A stretch of 64,000 nucleotides of DNA from Streptococcus sp. 29892 (GTDB taxonomy: Bacteria > Bacillota > Bacilli > Lactobacillales > Streptococcaceae): assembly GCF_032594935.1 (NCBI RefSeq), contig NZ_CP118734.1:1144001-1208000 (forward strand), written 5' to 3'. Every line of letters begins with the position of its first letter. Positions within the stretch are counted from its first letter, which is position 1. Below, piece by piece: positions 55,265 through 64,000 of this stretch. The notes beneath the pieces were generated by a model. It did no database searches and was not told where the DNA came from. It saw only the letters and a program-made list of their open reading frames with translations. Made by a program: the position numbers and the translations under genes.

Positions 55265-55897
55265 TTAGTGTTTTGGTTCAATTTTGATGATTTCATCTGC
55301 GATATTTTCAGCAAACTGCATATCGTGGGTGACCACAATTTGCGTAATTCCAGTAGCCCTATTTTCAAGAATGAGTTTTTCGACTTCTTTTCTTAATTCA
55401 GGATCTAGGGCAGAGGTTGGTTCGTCATAGCCGATAATCTCAGGATCAATCATCATAGCACGCGCCAAAGCCACACGTTGCTTTTGTCCACCCGATAGCG
55501 AAAACGGATAGGCAGTAGCATGGTTAGCTAGGCCAAGAGTATCCAAGAGTTTAAGGGCCTTGTCTTCCGCCTCTGAACGCGACATATTCTGCGTTTTCAT
55601 AGGAGAGAGAACCAAGTTTTCCAATACGGATAGGTGTGGGAAAAGCTGGAAGTCTTGGAAGACAAAGCCCAGCAGATGTCGTTTACCCAACTCCTCAAGT
55701 GGCAGTTCCTGACCGTTGTAAATCAGGGTACCTGAATCAATGGTTTCCAAACCAGCCAACATCCGTAAAAGAGTTGTCTTTCCACCGCCTGATTGACCAA
55801 CGATGGCAATGATTTTCCCCTCTGGAATAACCAAATCATAGTTGGAGAAAATCTGTTTATTATCAAATCGTTTGGATAGATTGCGTAGTTCTAACAT
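55265..55897 (-). CDS. Amino-acid ABC transporter ATP-binding protein
   Basis: A 210-residue ATPase with Walker A GQSGGGKTTLL, signature LSGGQKQRVALARAM and Walker [14 protein letters not shown], where Tyr replaces the more usual Leu before the Asp. The H-loop is VVTHDMQFA. At 210 residues it is shorter than the ~240 typical for GlnQ, but all motifs are present. It lies between the permease and the lipoprotein genes. Confidence 0.92.
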   Translation of the reverse strand: MLELRNLSKRFDNKQIFSNYDLVIPEGKIIAIVGQSGGGKTTLLRMLAGLETIDSGTLIYNGQELPLEELGKRHLLGFVFQDFQLFPHLSVLENLVLSPMKTQNMSRSEAEDKALKLLDTLGLANHATAYPFSLSGGQKQRVALARAMMIDPEIIGYDEPTSALDPELRKEVEKLILENRATGITQIVVTHDMQFAENIADEIIKIEPKH

Positions 55898-55906
55898 GAC
55901 TTCCTC

Positions 55907-56548
55907 CTATCTATAATAGTCAAATTTCTTTTCTACCTGCTTAGAAACAAGGGTCACAGCTCCAATCATCAAGAGATAGATAGCACCTGCGATAAACATA
56001 GGGGCTAGGCTAGCATCACGGTTGGCTGCTGTACGGCTGGCAAGCAAGAGGTCGCTAACACCCAAGGCATAGACCAAGGATGTATCCTTGACCAAGGTCA
56101 TGACTTCATTGAAAACACTTGGTAGGACAATTTTCACGACCTGGGGCAATACGATATAGCGAATGGTCTGAACAGGTGTAAATTTCAAGACCTTAGCTGC
56201 TTCATACTGACCTTTGGGAATGGCCTCAATACCACCACGGAAAATTTCAGAGAAATAGGCCGCATAGTTGAGGGTAAAGGCCAGAATAACAGCAGGCATG
56301 CGGTCAAAGGTAATACCAACACTTGGCAGAACATAATAAACAAAAATCAGTTGCAAGAGCAAGGGGGTCCCACGCATAATTAAAACATAGAAATGCAAGA
56401 GCCATTGCAAGGGTTTGAACTTAATCTGCATCAAAAAGGCAAAAACAGCTCCCAGAGGCAAGGACAGTAACAATACTAGAAAAAATACTTGCAGGGAAAC
56501 CACTGCACCATTTAATAGACTGGGCAGAACTTCCATAACATAATCCAT
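55907..56548 (-). CDS. Amino-acid ABC transporter permease
   Basis: A 213-residue HisMQ-type permease with about five helices and the EAA loop EAIPKGQYEAAKVLKFTPVQTIRYIVLPQVVKIVLP. It starts at ATG 56548 after AGGAGA. It probably forms a homodimer, as no second permease is encoded in the window. It is the first gene of the operon. Confidence 0.92.
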   Translation of the reverse strand: MDYVMEVLPSLLNGAVVSLQVFFLVLLLSLPLGAVFAFLMQIKFKPLQWLLHFYVLIMRGTPLLLQLIFVYYVLPSVGITFDRMPAVILAFTLNYAAYFSEIFRGGIEAIPKGQYEAAKVLKFTPVQTIRYIVLPQVVKIVLPSVFNEVMTLVKDTSLVYALGVSDLLLASRTAANRDASLAPMFIAGAIYLLMIGAVTLVSKQVEKKFDYYR

Positions 56549-56578
56549 AAAGTTCTCCTAAAAGAATGATTAGGTTCT

Positions 56579-56607
56579 AGTATAGCAGAAAATATCTTGT
56601 ATTACAA
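56579..56607 (-). promoter_or_regulatory. Promoter of the amino-acid ABC operon
   Basis: Minus-strand TTGTAA (56602-56607) and TATACT (56579-56584) are separated by 17 bp, with TGC before the -10. Confidence 0.7.
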
Positions 56608-56675
56608 AGAAAAGTTTTCAATTTTCTAATAATTTCCCTATAAATTGTATAAAATTGCAAAAGCCATCAAAATGA

Positions 56676-56724
56676 AAAGCGAACAAGGTTCATTTTCTGC
56701 AAAACAGAAAAACTTGTTCGCTTT
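56676..56724 (-). terminator. mtl operon terminator
   Basis: AAGCGAACAAG and CTTGTTCGCTT form the outer stem; TTTTCTG and CAGAAAA form an inner one. On the minus strand TTTTCATTTT follows. The mtlD stop lies 38 bp upstream in the direction of transcription. Confidence 0.8.
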
Positions 56725-56761
56725 AGTTCATTTGTAAACCTCCACACACTAGAGGCGCAAT

Positions 56762-57898
56762 TTAGATGATAGCTACAATTTCTTCAATCAAGGCTGGTTC
56801 TGTCAAGCCTGTCACTTCTGCTACAACTTCTGGCAAGGATTTTTCCTGCAAAAGAGCTTGCAGTTGAACGGATTGCTCATCTGTTTCATCCTTGTAACCA
56901 AAGATATAGCTGACAGTCGCAAGGAGGTTATCATAAGACAAGCCACGTTCACGGAGTTCACGGATTGGGCGGATAAAGCGTTCGTCATAACCAAGCTTAC
57001 GGATTGGCGTCCGAGCTACGCGGGCAATGTCATCCACGATATAAGGATTTTCGAAGCGGCTAATGATGACTTTATGGTAGTCCACCAAGGCTTGCTCGTC
57101 AAAGTTCCATTTGGCAATCAAAAGACTACGGATTTCTGCCAGCACAGCCTCAACCTTGCTTTTCACCTCAGGATTTTGCAAGGCTTCTAGGATAGTGGTC
57201 GCCCCAAAATGCGCACCTGTGTAGGCAGAAGTCGCATGACCTGAGTTGACAGAGAAGAGTTTACGTTCAATGAAAGGCTCCAAGTCCGCTTCATAGTGAA
57301 CACCCTCTAGCTTCAAGTTTGGATTTTTCATGCCCTGGGTTTCAACCACCCACTCATTGAAAGGCTCAACTACGACAAAGAGTGGATCTTCATGACTTTG
57401 GGCTGGGACAATGCGGTCCACCGCTGCATTTGGGAAGCCGACAAACTCTGCTGCGTAAGCCAAACCTTCCTCTGACAAGTGTTTTTTGACTTCTTCGTAA
57501 AGAAAGGCAGAGCCACCAATCATATTCTCACAAGCCAAAACATCAAACGGTTGGGTATTGCCTGCTTGACGACGGGCTTCAATCCCCTCAGCAACTAAGC
57601 CAGCAATGAAAGGCAGGATGTTTGGTCCAATAGCTGTCGTTACCAAATCAGCTGTAGCAATAGCTGTGACAACTTCTTCAGGATTAAGACGGTTGTTAAT
57701 CCCACGCACCCCTGAAACTGCGATATGGCGTTGACCTTCTTCTGCTATTTCAATCTCGTAAGCATGACGCTGGTTCAAGGCATCAATAATGGTTTCATTA
57801 ACATCGACAAAGGCAATCTCAAAGCCGTTTTCAAATAAGATTTCTCCAATAAAGCCACGTCCGATATTTCCTGCTCCAAAGTGAACTGCTTGTTTCAT
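56762..57898 (-). CDS. mtlD: Mannitol-1-phosphate 5-dehydrogenase
   Basis: A 378-residue NAD-dependent enzyme that oxidises mannitol 1-phosphate to fructose 6-phosphate. The Rossmann motif is [16 protein letters not shown] (residues 6-21). The catalytic lysine region lies in [18 protein letters not shown], and [27 protein letters not shown] is the C-terminal family signature. It starts at ATG 57898 and follows mtlF by 13 bp. It ends the mannitol operon. Confidence 0.96.
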   Translation of the reverse strand: MKQAVHFGAGNIGRGFIGEILFENGFEIAFVDVNETIIDALNQRHAYEIEIAEEGQRHIAVSGVRGINNRLNPEEVVTAIATADLVTTAIGPNILPFIAGLVAEGIEARRQAGNTQPFDVLACENMIGGSAFLYEEVKKHLSEEGLAYAAEFVGFPNAAVDRIVPAQSHEDPLFVVVEPFNEWVVETQGMKNPNLKLEGVHYEADLEPFIERKLFSVNSGHATSAYTGAHFGATTILEALQNPEVKSKVEAVLAEIRSLLIAKWNFDEQALVDYHKVIISRFENPYIVDDIARVARTPIRKLGYDERFIRPIRELRERGLSYDNLLATVSYIFGYKDETDEQSVQLQALLQEKSLPEVVAEVTGLTEPALIEEIVAII

Positions 57899-57911
57899 CT
57901 CTTCTTCTCCC

Positions 57912-58349
57912 TTATCCTACACTATTTAACAGGGCGATTACTTCGTCTTCTGACTGAGCATCTGCCAATTTGACCACATTGTCCACATCCGCACAGAAAA
58001 TTGAAATCTTTTGAATAATATCCAAATGCTCATCGCCCACGCCTGCAATTCCAAAGAGGACAGTCGCAATTTTCGGAGCTTCTTCTGTACCAAAGTTAAC
58101 ACCTGCTGGCACTTGCACTATTGTAATACCTGATGATAGGACTTCCTTTTTCGCCGCATCTGTTCCATGAGGAATGGCAATAAAATTGCCCATATAAACA
58201 GACAATTCTTGGTTCCGCTCAATCATTGCCTCGATGTAGGCTTCATTGACATGACCAGCTTGAACCAACTGACGTCCACAGTAGCGAATAGCCTCTTCTT
58301 TCGTTGTAAAGGCCTGGTTTAGTTTAATAAGGTTCTGTTGTAATTCCAT
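57912..58349 (-). CDS. mtlF: Mannitol PTS enzyme IIA
   Basis: A 145-residue phosphocarrier. The phosphorylated histidine lies in [15 protein letters not shown] (about residue 61). It takes phosphate from HPr and passes it to the IIB cysteine of MtlA. It overlaps neither neighbour but lies 1 bp from mtlR, which indicates a polycistronic mRNA. A separate IIA gene is the normal Gram-positive arrangement. Confidence 0.94.
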   Translation of the reverse strand: MELQQNLIKLNQAFTTKEEAIRYCGRQLVQAGHVNEAYIEAMIERNQELSVYMGNFIAIPHGTDAAKKEVLSSGITIVQVPAGVNFGTEEAPKIATVLFGIAGVGDEHLDIIQKISIFCADVDNVVKLADAQSEDEVIALLNSVG

Positions 58350-58350
58350 G

Positions 58351-60303
58351 TTATTTCTCCAATTTCTTGATAGTTTCGGTAAAGATTGAATTGAGCAACT
58401 GGTAAATGATTTCCTGATTGCCCGTCCGGTAAATCTCTGTATAAAGTTTGTTTTCGATAATGGATTGACTGATGGCGGTCATCAATTCGCGGACTTCTTC
58501 CCTCTCGCCTATCGGCGTCAACATGACCAAAATGCGTTGAACTTCTTCCTGCTGATTGTTCATGGAAAGAGCAGAAACACTATTTTCCAATTCAGCGATG
58601 ACAAATTGACTACGGCTCACCTGACTAGACTGAGTATGTATGAGGGCTAGATTTGTCTGAGGAATGGCTAGCGGGCTGGCAGCAAAACGTGTCAATAGTT
58701 TGTCTGCCAAGTAGGCTCTATCAGCCACATGGTCCAACTCTCCAACAGCAGCTACCACTGCCTCTTCAAAACTAGCCTGTTGACCCAGCTGGATTAAGCG
58801 AAAGGATTGCAAGACTTGGCTACTGGCTTTTAAATAGGCCTGCAGATCGTAATGATGCTCCTCTTTGATGTCTTCCCGTATCAAGACCGTGCGATTTTCT
58901 TGAATAGTTTGTAGGGTTTCCTGCAAGTCCAGAATTTCCTGGGTATTTGGGAAGGTAGAAATCAAAGCCAGTCCGTCTTGTCCGACAGGCTTGGTTGTCA
59001 GGCAATAATCATAGTGCTCCAAGTTCAACTGAGACAGATTTGTCGTACTCTGCACATCAATCCATTCCACAAAAGGTGCGATATTTTTGATTTTTGACAC
59101 CAAAACACTTGTCGTCAGCGGTCTTTCGTCCGTCACCAAGAGCAAACGAATTGGATAAATGTCTGGACTTCTGCGCAAGCTTGATGCAAAGTGCAGGGTG
59201 ACCAGTTCATACTCATATTCATTATGTAAGTAGGTCGGGAAGATATCCTGCATAACCAAGCTGACCAGTCGATGTAGGAAGGGATTTTTCTGGGTAGCCA
59301 GATAGGCAACATTGGTCGTGGCATGATCTGGAAAGAGCATAGGCACTGCCAAACTTAAACGAATGTGATTAAATAGCAGAGGAAAGAGAAGCCGATCCTT
59401 GATAAAATCAATTTTGGTAAAGCGTGATACCGAGTCAATCAGCTGGGAGATATTGTAGTAGAAGCTACTATCAAAGCTTTCCCGGAAGAGTGGCACCTCC
59501 TGGCGCTTGATAATCAACTCATCTAAGATACTTGCAAAGAAGATAATTTCTTGGATACTGTAAAAGCGTTTGCTGGCTTGGGCCAGACGCATGAAGACCT
59601 TCTGGGAAAAATCCAAGGCTTCCTTGGAAACGCCAACTCTATGGTCTAGCTCTCCCTGATTGTCAGCTAGGCTCAAGAGAATAATCAGCAACTGCTTAAG
59701 TTTAGAATCAATATCACCCAAAACAGTTTGGTGACTTTCAAAGGCACGACGACTTTCCTCTACTACTTCCTTGTCCAAACTTGGATAGTTGTCATAATCA
59801 TCCTGCCAGAAGTCTTGAATAGCAATCGCATTGGCTAAAAGGATAGCTAAAAGTCGCCTTTTCTGACTATTTGTACCCTCTATTCCATAACCTTTGTGAC
59901 GCACAAGACACAGGTCAAAATCCGCCAAGCGTTTTTCAATGACTGCAATATCCTGAATGACCGTCACATTGGAAACTAAGAACTGTTCTTGAAATTGTTC
60001 ATTGGTTATCACTTCCTGACTGGTCAAGAGCTGATAGGTCATGAGTTCCAAGCGTTGACTAGGAGAATAGGAATCCAAAGTCTTGTAGTCTTCCAGAGCC
60101 GACAAATCACCAGACAAATAATACTTCTTCCCGTCCTTAACCAAATCGATTTCATGCTCGACCAAAAAATCTGTCAAATCAGACAAGGTCCGATAAACCG
60201 TTCGTGAGGACACTTGTAAAATATCAGCCATTTCTTTCAATGAAAGCTTCCCTACTTGGAGGAAAGCTTTCATCAATTGTTCTTCACGTTTTGTTAATAG
60301 CAT
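58351..60303 (-). CDS. mtlR: PTS-regulated activator of the mannitol operon (MtlR)
   Basis: A 650-residue BglG/MtlR-type activator. N-terminal helix-turn-helix domains ([33 protein letters not shown]) are followed by two PTS regulation domains with conserved histidines (for example [13 protein letters not shown] and [19 protein letters not shown]), an EIIB-like domain and a C-terminal EIIA-like domain ([19 protein letters not shown]). Its activity should be set by PTS-dependent phosphorylation of these domains. It lies between mtlA and mtlF, and the target is probably the inverted repeat before mtlA. Confidence 0.92.
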   Translation of the reverse strand: MLLTKREEQLMKAFLQVGKLSLKEMADILQVSSRTVYRTLSDLTDFLVEHEIDLVKDGKKYYLSGDLSALEDYKTLDSYSPSQRLELMTYQLLTSQEVITNEQFQEQFLVSNVTVIQDIAVIEKRLADFDLCLVRHKGYGIEGTNSQKRRLLAILLANAIAIQDFWQDDYDNYPSLDKEVVEESRRAFESHQTVLGDIDSKLKQLLIILLSLADNQGELDHRVGVSKEALDFSQKVFMRLAQASKRFYSIQEIIFFASILDELIIKRQEVPLFRESFDSSFYYNISQLIDSVSRFTKIDFIKDRLLFPLLFNHIRLSLAVPMLFPDHATTNVAYLATQKNPFLHRLVSLVMQDIFPTYLHNEYEYELVTLHFASSLRRSPDIYPIRLLLVTDERPLTTSVLVSKIKNIAPFVEWIDVQSTTNLSQLNLEHYDYCLTTKPVGQDGLALISTFPNTQEILDLQETLQTIQENRTVLIREDIKEEHHYDLQAYLKASSQVLQSFRLIQLGQQASFEEAVVAAVGELDHVADRAYLADKLLTRFAASPLAIPQTNLALIHTQSSQVSRSQFVIAELENSVSALSMNNQQEEVQRILVMLTPIGEREEVRELMTAISQSIIENKLYTEIYRTGNQEIIYQLLNSIFTETIKKLEK

Positions 60304-60332
60304 AGCTTTATTATACTACATTGTTTCAAAAA

Positions 60333-62093
60333 TTACTTGTGCATGCGAGCGACAATTTTGTCATACTCTGGTGTAGTCACTAGACTATCAACTACCAAGA
60401 GTTGCGCATTTGGAGCAGCCTGTTGTACTTCTGCTTGTTTGGCGATAGTAGTAACAATCAGAATGTTTTTAGCATTGTGCTCTGCTAATGTATCATAAGG
60501 AACAGTGGCAACTGGAATACCAATCCCCTTATTTTTAAAGATAGCTGCTAGAGTTGCTTGACCCATTGTAGCAGAACCTTGGGCTTGACCATAGGCAAAG
60601 ACCACTTCGTCGATGTAGTTCAAATCTACTTCTGCTTCTGCTTCTAAACTTACTTGCCTGGGAGAAACCTCTTGGGCTTGACCGACTAGTTTAGCAACAA
60701 TTTTATCATACTTTGGTGAGGTTAAGAAGTTATCAACTGCAACATGAATAGCGCGTGGGGTACGTTGAGCAGCACGGTCCGCCAATTCTTGCTGAGTAAC
60801 AATCAAGGTATATTCTGTATCTTGCAAGTTGGCAATAGCCTTATTGGTAACAGGAATGTCCAATCCAGCTTTTTTAACTTTATCACGGAGAAGCGAAGCA
60901 CCCATAGCAGAGCTACCCATACCAGCGTCACATGCGAAGATGATTTGTTTAACAGAATTTGCTGAGATTTCTGCTGCGACTGTTTCGACCGCTTGGCCTT
61001 TTGCAACAGCCTTGGCAGCTTTTGTTGCAGCCTGTGCTGCTTCTAATGATTCTCCTTCTGACTTGTCAGCTTTCAAGATGATAGAAGCTACCAAGAATGA
61101 AGCAAGAGCGCCTGCAAGAACACCTGCATATACAGCGAATACGTTTCCAAGGTAGCCATCACCTTTTGGCACCATACCAGTAATAGCAATAATTGAACCT
61201 GGAGATGCTGCTGCTGCAAGTCCTGCATTAAGAGTTTGGAAAACAAAAGTTCCAGATACACCACCAGCGATAGCCGCAAGGAAGAGAGCTGGTTTCATCA
61301 TCACATATGGGAAGTAGATTTCATGGATACCACCGAGGAAGTGAATGACCATTGCACCCCATGAAGATGATTTAGCAGAGCCTTTTCCAAAGAAGGCATA
61401 AGCAAGCAAGATACCAAGACCTGGACCAGGGTTAGCTTCCAAGAGGAAGAGAACAGACTTACCGGCTTCCAATACTTGCTCTGTTCCAAGAGGGGTAAAG
61501 ATACCGTGGTTAAGGGCATTGTTTAGGAAGAGAACTTTAGCTGGCTCAATGATGATATTAGCAAGTGGCAAGAGTTTCATATCGACAATAGCTTGTACAC
61601 CATCACCAATCACTCCTGTCATACTTTCAACAAATGGACCAACAATCTTAAAGGTTACTAGCATCAAGGCGAAACCAATCAGACCAGCAGAGAAGTTATT
61701 AACCAACATTTCAAAACCTGGACGGATAGTTGGTTGTACTTTCTCATCAAATTTCTTGATTGCAATTGCTCCTAATGGACCAACTACCATAGCTCCGATA
61801 AACATTGGAACGCTAGAACCAGCAATCACACCCATGGTCAAGATGGCACCCATCACACCACCGCGTTGGCCATAGACATTATAACCACCTGTGTAACCAA
61901 TCAAGAGTGGCAAGAGATAGGTAATCATAGGACCAACAATGGTCGCAAAGGTTTCATTTGGCAACCAACCTGTTGGAATAAAGAGTGAGGTTAAGACACC
62001 CCAAGCGATAAAGGCACCGATATTGGGCATGACCATGTTAGACAGCGTTGTCCCCAGTTTTTGAAGACGAACACGAATTGAAGTATTTTCCAT
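60333..62093 (-). CDS. mtlA: Mannitol PTS enzyme IICB
   Basis: A 586-residue transporter starting at ATG 62093 after AGGAGG (a longer frame to 62207 has no support). The IIC membrane domain (1-345) has the motif GGIHEIYFPYVMMKP. A IIB domain (about 400-490) has the phospho-cysteine loop FACDAGMGSSAMG. A second IIB-like domain (about 495-586) reads VFAYGQAQGSATMG, where the cysteine is lost. The domain duplication is probably shared with other streptococcal MtlA proteins, which have about this length. It takes up and phosphorylates mannitol. Confidence 0.94.
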   Translation of the reverse strand: MENTSIRVRLQKLGTTLSNMVMPNIGAFIAWGVLTSLFIPTGWLPNETFATIVGPMITYLLPLLIGYTGGYNVYGQRGGVMGAILTMGVIAGSSVPMFIGAMVVGPLGAIAIKKFDEKVQPTIRPGFEMLVNNFSAGLIGFALMLVTFKIVGPFVESMTGVIGDGVQAIVDMKLLPLANIIIEPAKVLFLNNALNHGIFTPLGTEQVLEAGKSVLFLLEANPGPGLGILLAYAFFGKGSAKSSSWGAMVIHFLGGIHEIYFPYVMMKPALFLAAIAGGVSGTFVFQTLNAGLAAAASPGSIIAITGMVPKGDGYLGNVFAVYAGVLAGALASFLVASIILKADKSEGESLEAAQAATKAAKAVAKGQAVETVAAEISANSVKQIIFACDAGMGSSAMGASLLRDKVKKAGLDIPVTNKAIANLQDTEYTLIVTQQELADRAAQRTPRAIHVAVDNFLTSPKYDKIVAKLVGQAQEVSPRQVSLEAEAEVDLNYIDEVVFAYGQAQGSATMGQATLAAIFKNKGIGIPVATVPYDTLAEHNAKNILIVTTIAKQAEVQQAAPNAQLLVVDSLVTTPEYDKIVARMHK

Positions 62094-62121
62094 ATTATTT
62101 TTCCTCCTATTTTGTAAGTTT

Positions 62122-62179
62122 ATTATACAAAACCTCTTAACACAATAAAACTCAAATCTTGTCACAATTTTTGTGACAA
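62122..62179 (-). promoter_or_regulatory. mtlA promoter with MtlR-type operator
   Basis: TTGTCACA (62159-62166) and TGTGACAA (62172-62179) form a perfect inverted repeat with a 5-bp gap, similar to the TTGNCACA...TGTGNCAA MtlR boxes of bacilli. The minus-strand -10 TATAAT is at 62122-62127, and its -35 is poor (TTTTAT). The repeat is centred about 55 bp upstream of the expected start, as for an activator. Confidence 0.75.
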
Positions 62180-62192
62180 AGCAATCTTCAAA

Positions 62193-62240
62193 AATAAAAA
62201 AGACCAATGCATTGGCAAGAAGCCAGCTACATTCGTCTTT
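62193..62240 (-). terminator. glmS terminator
   Basis: AAAGACCAATG and CATTCGTCTTT pair with one mismatch across a 20-nt loop; on the minus strand the stem is followed by TTTTTTATTTT. Confidence 0.7.
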
Positions 62241-62251
62241 ATATCTATCTA

Positions 62252-64000
62252 TTATTCAACCGTAACTGCTTTTGCAAGGTTACGAGGTTTATCGACATCC
62301 AGACCACGCTGGAAGGATGCATAGTAGGCAATCAACTGAGTTGGGATCACCATAGAGATGCTTGACAAGAATGGATGCACCTTGTTAACAACAATATCAT
62401 CACCTTCACGGTCCAAGCCTTCTTCCACCACGACCAAAGTGTTAGCACCACGGGAAACTACCTCTGCGATATTACCACGCGTGTGAGCGGCAACTTTTTC
62501 ATTGGCAGAAAGCAGAGCGATAACTGGAGTACCGTCTTCAATCAAGGAGATGGTTCCGTGTTTCAATTCTCCAGCCGCAAAACCTTCTGTTTGAATGTAA
62601 GAAATTTCTTTTAACTTTAGAGCTGCTTCAAGAGTTACATAGTAATCTGTACCACGTCCGATATAGAAAGCATTACGCGTCGTTGCCAAGAGTTTTTCAA
62701 CCTTGTCTGCAATCAAGTCTTTCTCAGAAAGGGTCGCTTCGATAGACTGAGCAACGATGGACAACTCATGTACCAAGTCAAAGTCGATGGCTTCTTGTTT
62801 GCCATTTGCTTCACCGACAGCTTTTGACAAGAAGGCAAGAGCAGCTACCTGAGCAGTGTAGGCTTTTGTAGAAGCTACCGCAATTTCAGGACCTGCGTGG
62901 AGCAACATAGTGTAAGTCGCTTCACGTGAAAGAGTTGAGCCAGGTACGTTTGTAATAGTCAAACTTGGAATACCCATTTCATTGGCACGCACCAAGACCT
63001 GACGGCTATCTGCCGTTTCACCTGACTGGGTCAAGAGGATAAAGAGTGGCTTCTTGCTAAGAATTGGCAAATGGTAGGCCCACTCAGACGCCACGCCCAA
63101 CTCAACAGGGGTATCTGTCAAGGCTTCAATCATGTTCTTAGAAGCAAAACCTGCATTGTAAGAAGTACCTGCCGCCAAGATATAGATACGGTCTGCTTCT
63201 TGCACAGCCTTCACAATCGCAGGGTCAACTGTCATCTTACCGTCCGCATCTGCATAGGTTGAAATCAACTTACGCATAACAGTTGGTTGCTCGTCAATCT
63301 CCTTGAGCATGTAGAACGGATAAGTCCCCTTACCGATGTCTGACAAGTCCAATTCAGCCGTGTAGCTGCCACGCTCAATGGCATTGCCTTCATAGTCTGT
63401 TACTTGAACACTGTCTTTGGTCACGATTACCAATTCTTTGTCATGGATTTCCATATATTCACTGGTTTCACGAATCATAGCCATGGCATCTGAGCAGACC
63501 ATGTTGTATCCGTCGCCCAAACCAATCAAAAGTGGAGATTTGTTTTTGGCAACGTAGATGACATCAGGATTTTCAGCATCAATCAAGGCAAAGGCATAAG
63601 AACCTTGGATGATATGAAGAGCTTTTTTGAAGGCTTCCAATACAGACAAGCCGTCTTCTTCTACGAATTTCCCAATCAAATGAACAGCAATTTCTGTATC
63701 TGTCTGACCTTTGAAATCATGACCAGCCAAGTAGTCGTTTTTCATTTCGAGGTAGTTTTCGATCACACCGTTGTGAACAAGTACAAAACGACCTGTTTGT
63801 GAGGTATGTGGGTGGGCATTGTCCTCAGTTGGTTTACCGTGAGTTGCCCAGCGCGTATGACCGATTCCTGTTGTTCCCTCAGTCTTATCGCCAACTTTTG
63901 CAGATAATTCAGCAATGCGACCTACTGCTTTTACCAAGTGAGCCTGCTCCCCACCTGTTACGAAAATACCTGCTGAATCATAACCACGGTATTCTAATTT
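62252..64000 (-). CDS. glmS: Glutamine-fructose-6-phosphate aminotransferase (5' end missing)
   Basis: The frame is open to the window edge and encodes about 582 residues, starting inside KLEYRGYDSAGIF, so only some 20 N-terminal residues with the catalytic Cys of the glutaminase domain are outside. Visible are GHTRWATHGKP and HNGVIENY of the glutaminase domain, and two SIS domains with GTSYNAG, TQSGETADS, ASTKAYT and the C-terminal LAKAVTVE. It makes glucosamine 6-phosphate for peptidoglycan. The ATG at 63937 is internal. No glmS ribozyme can be judged, as the leader is outside. Confidence 0.95.
   Translation of the reverse strand, partial: KLEYRGYDSAGIFVTGGEQAHLVKAVGRIAELSAKVGDKTEGTTGIGHTRWATHGKPTEDNAHPHTSQTGRFVLVHNGVIENYLEMKNDYLAGHDFKGQTDTEIAVHLIGKFVEEDGLSVLEAFKKALHIIQGSYAFALIDAENPDVIYVAKNKSPLLIGLGDGYNMVCSDAMAMIRETSEYMEIHDKELVIVTKDSVQVTDYEGNAIERGSYTAELDLSDIGKGTYPFYMLKEIDEQPTVMRKLISTYADADGKMTVDPAIVKAVQEADRIYILAAGTSYNAGFASKNMIEALTDTPVELGVASEWAYHLPILSKKPLFILLTQSGETADSRQVLVRANEMGIPSLTITNVPGSTLSREATYTMLLHAGPEIAVASTKAYTAQVAALAFLSKAVGEANGKQEAIDFDLVHELSIVAQSIEATLSEKDLIADKVEKLLATTRNAFYIGRGTDYYVTLEAALKLKEISYIQTEGFAAGELKHGTISLIEDGTPVIALLSANEKVAAHTRGNIAEVVSRGANTLVVVEEGLDREGDDIVVNKVHPFLSSISMVIPTQLIAYYASFQRGLDVDKPRNLAKAVTVE

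Overview
The window reads as core chromosome of a low-GC Gram-positive coccus of the genus Streptococcus, most likely Streptococcus suis. The evidence is the gene content and order: gyrA-srtA, ciaRH, rex beside a cysteine desulfurase, ldh next to gyrA, duplicated pstB genes, a pdp-deoC-cdd-bmpA nucleoside operon and the mannitol PTS. It is almost entirely housekeeping DNA. I see no prophage, ICE, CRISPR array, rRNA or tRNA gene.

Layout. 1-3.8 kb (minus): the 5' end of an ABC exporter gene, pta, an rluD-type pseudouridine synthase, nadK and the small alarmone synthetase relQ. 3.9-8.1 kb (plus): a CYTH protein, prs2, a cysteine desulfurase, two small conserved genes and rex. 8.1-12.1 kb (minus): radC, srtA, gyrA. 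12.2-13.2 kb (plus): ldh. 13.3-13.8 kb (minus): a DHFR/RibD-like reductase. 13.9-15.5 kb: a tandem array of hairpin repeats and a decayed ISL3-family insertion sequence. 15.5-23.3 kb (minus): a methyltransferase-pdp-deoC-cdd-bmpA-ATPase-permease-permease nucleoside scavenging operon under an apparent CcpA site. 23.4-24.6 kb (plus): coaA, rpsT. 24.6-28.7 kb (minus): a transglutaminase-like lipoprotein, ciaRH and a small unknown secreted protein with a CiaR-type promoter. 28.8-33.8 kb (minus): pstSCAB2B1-phoU, preceded by an 11-bp phased Pho-box-like array. 33.9-39.3 kb (minus): an rRNA methyltransferase, an inositol-phosphatase-like gene, UPF0223, spx, a potassium channel, ribF and truB. 39.3-45.0 kb (minus): a tightly overlapping group (DUF2130 protein, AadA-like nucleotidyltransferase, alpha/beta hydrolase, DUF1858, DUF438/hemerythrin/PAS) plus small genes and a frameshifted acetyltransferase. 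45.1-50.7 kb (plus): a HAD phosphatase, pepT, a nonsense-broken membrane gene and a PadR-controlled HAAS/DUF4097 envelope operon. 50.7-51.6 kb (minus): a MarR regulator and a DUF1304 protein. 51.7-54.2 kb (plus): a split ThrE exporter and a cation efflux protein. 54.2-54.4 kb: a MITE-like hairpin element. 54.4-56.6 kb (minus): an amino-acid ABC importer. 56.7-62.2 kb (minus): mtlA-mtlR-mtlF-mtlD. 62.2 kb to the end (minus): glmS, running off the window.

The most unusual structure is at 13.9-15.5 kb. A ~50-bp hairpin unit occurs four times in tandem just beyond the nucleoside operon. Its stems differ in sequence but keep their pairing. A related unit sits inside the decayed ISL3 transposase, whose IS landed in the T-tract of the last hairpin with a perfect 8-bp target duplication. 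Other points of interest are a 163-bp inverted-repeat element near 54.3 kb, a CiaR-like site in front of an orphan secreted protein, Pho-box-like repeats before pstS, a possibly leaderless truB, and strongly palindromic MarR and MtlR operators.
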